Positions 5,495 to 5,602 of a stretch of 5,602 bases of DNA are shown in pieces (within the stretch, counting starts at the first letter, position 1; every line of letters starts with the position of its first letter). The notes beneath the pieces are model-generated. The model was not told where the DNA came from. It worked only from the letters and a program-made list of their open reading frames with translations, and ran no database searches. This DNA is from Acidobacteria bacterium RIFCSPHIGHO2_01_FULL_67_28 (GTDB lineage Bacteria > Acidobacteriota > Terriglobia > Acidiferrales > 2-02-FULL-67-57): assembly GCA_001766965.1 (NCBI GenBank), contig MEKM01000137.1, positions 1 through 5,602 on the forward strand, read 5' to 3'. The position numbers were made by a program, and so were the translations under genes.

Positions 5495-5578
5495 ATGCAG
5501 ATCCCTCGCCCTGCGGGCTCGGGATGACAAAGAAAAAAAAGCGCGCTTGTCATTCCGAGCGAAGCGAGGAATCTGCAT
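5495..5578. repeat. Paired imperfect inverted repeat, second variant
   Basis: The left arm (5495-5530) reads ATGCAGATCCCTCGCCC, then TGCGGG, then CTCGGGATGACAA. The right arm (5547-5578) reads TTGTCATTCCGAGCG then AAGCGAGGAATCTGCAT, and its reverse complement matches the left arm at both ends with a short length difference in the middle. The 16-base spacer (5531-5546) is an A-run followed by GCGCGC. It shares the GATGAC end and GCGAAGCG core with the copies at 2751-2832 and 5226-5255 but has ATGCAGAT instead of TTGAGAT at its outer end, so it is a separate subtype. It lies upstream of the small basic gene. I see no gene in 5463-5602. Confidence 0.8.
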
Positions 5579-5602
5579 GATGTTAGTGTCGGCTTCAGGC
5601 GC

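Overview
This is a GC-rich bacterial chromosomal window of housekeeping genes with very short intergenic gaps. I see no transposase, phage gene, rRNA, tRNA or CRISPR array. The dispersed imperfect inverted repeats (GATCCTTCGCTTCGCTCAGG and GAGCGAAGCGAGGAATC variants), the GC content and the gene styles suggest an Acidobacteriota-like genome. That placement is inference: similar repeats occur in other phyla and there is no marker gene here to settle it.

Layout. Left third, + strand: acylphosphatase (16-309), adenine phosphoribosyltransferase (start 303/306, end 833) and an unrecognised acidic 161-residue protein (844-1329). The first two overlap by a few bases and the third follows after 10 bp, so they look like one operon. 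It meets the next gene tail to tail across only 18 bp. Everything to the right is on the - strand. Read in the direction of transcription it is: a 56-residue very basic protein (5446-5276), a secreted Spy/CpxP-like LTxxQ protein (5184-4666), a degenerate glutamyl-tRNA synthetase-like protein (4623-3622), the 23S rRNA 2'-O-methyltransferase RlmB (3617-2859, 4 bp after the previous stop) and a type II NADH dehydrogenase (2643-1348).

The gaps at 2644-2858, 5185-5275 and 5447-5602 carry members of one dispersed repeat family, at two sites as paired inverted arms. One sits downstream of rlmB, one between the small basic gene and the Spy-like gene, and one upstream of the small basic gene.

Functionally the window mixes purine salvage (apt), respiration (ndh), envelope stress (Spy-like) and translation (rlmB plus the GluRS-like gene). 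The most interesting object is the GluRS-like protein. It keeps recognisable GluRS landmarks at its N-terminus and throughout its C-terminal tRNA/anticodon-binding half. However, it has lost the HIGH signature, the KMSKS signature and most of the catalytic-domain interior, so it is probably a non-catalytic tRNA- or RNA-binding paralog coupled to rRNA methylation. A perfect 30-bp palindrome lies inside its coding sequence.
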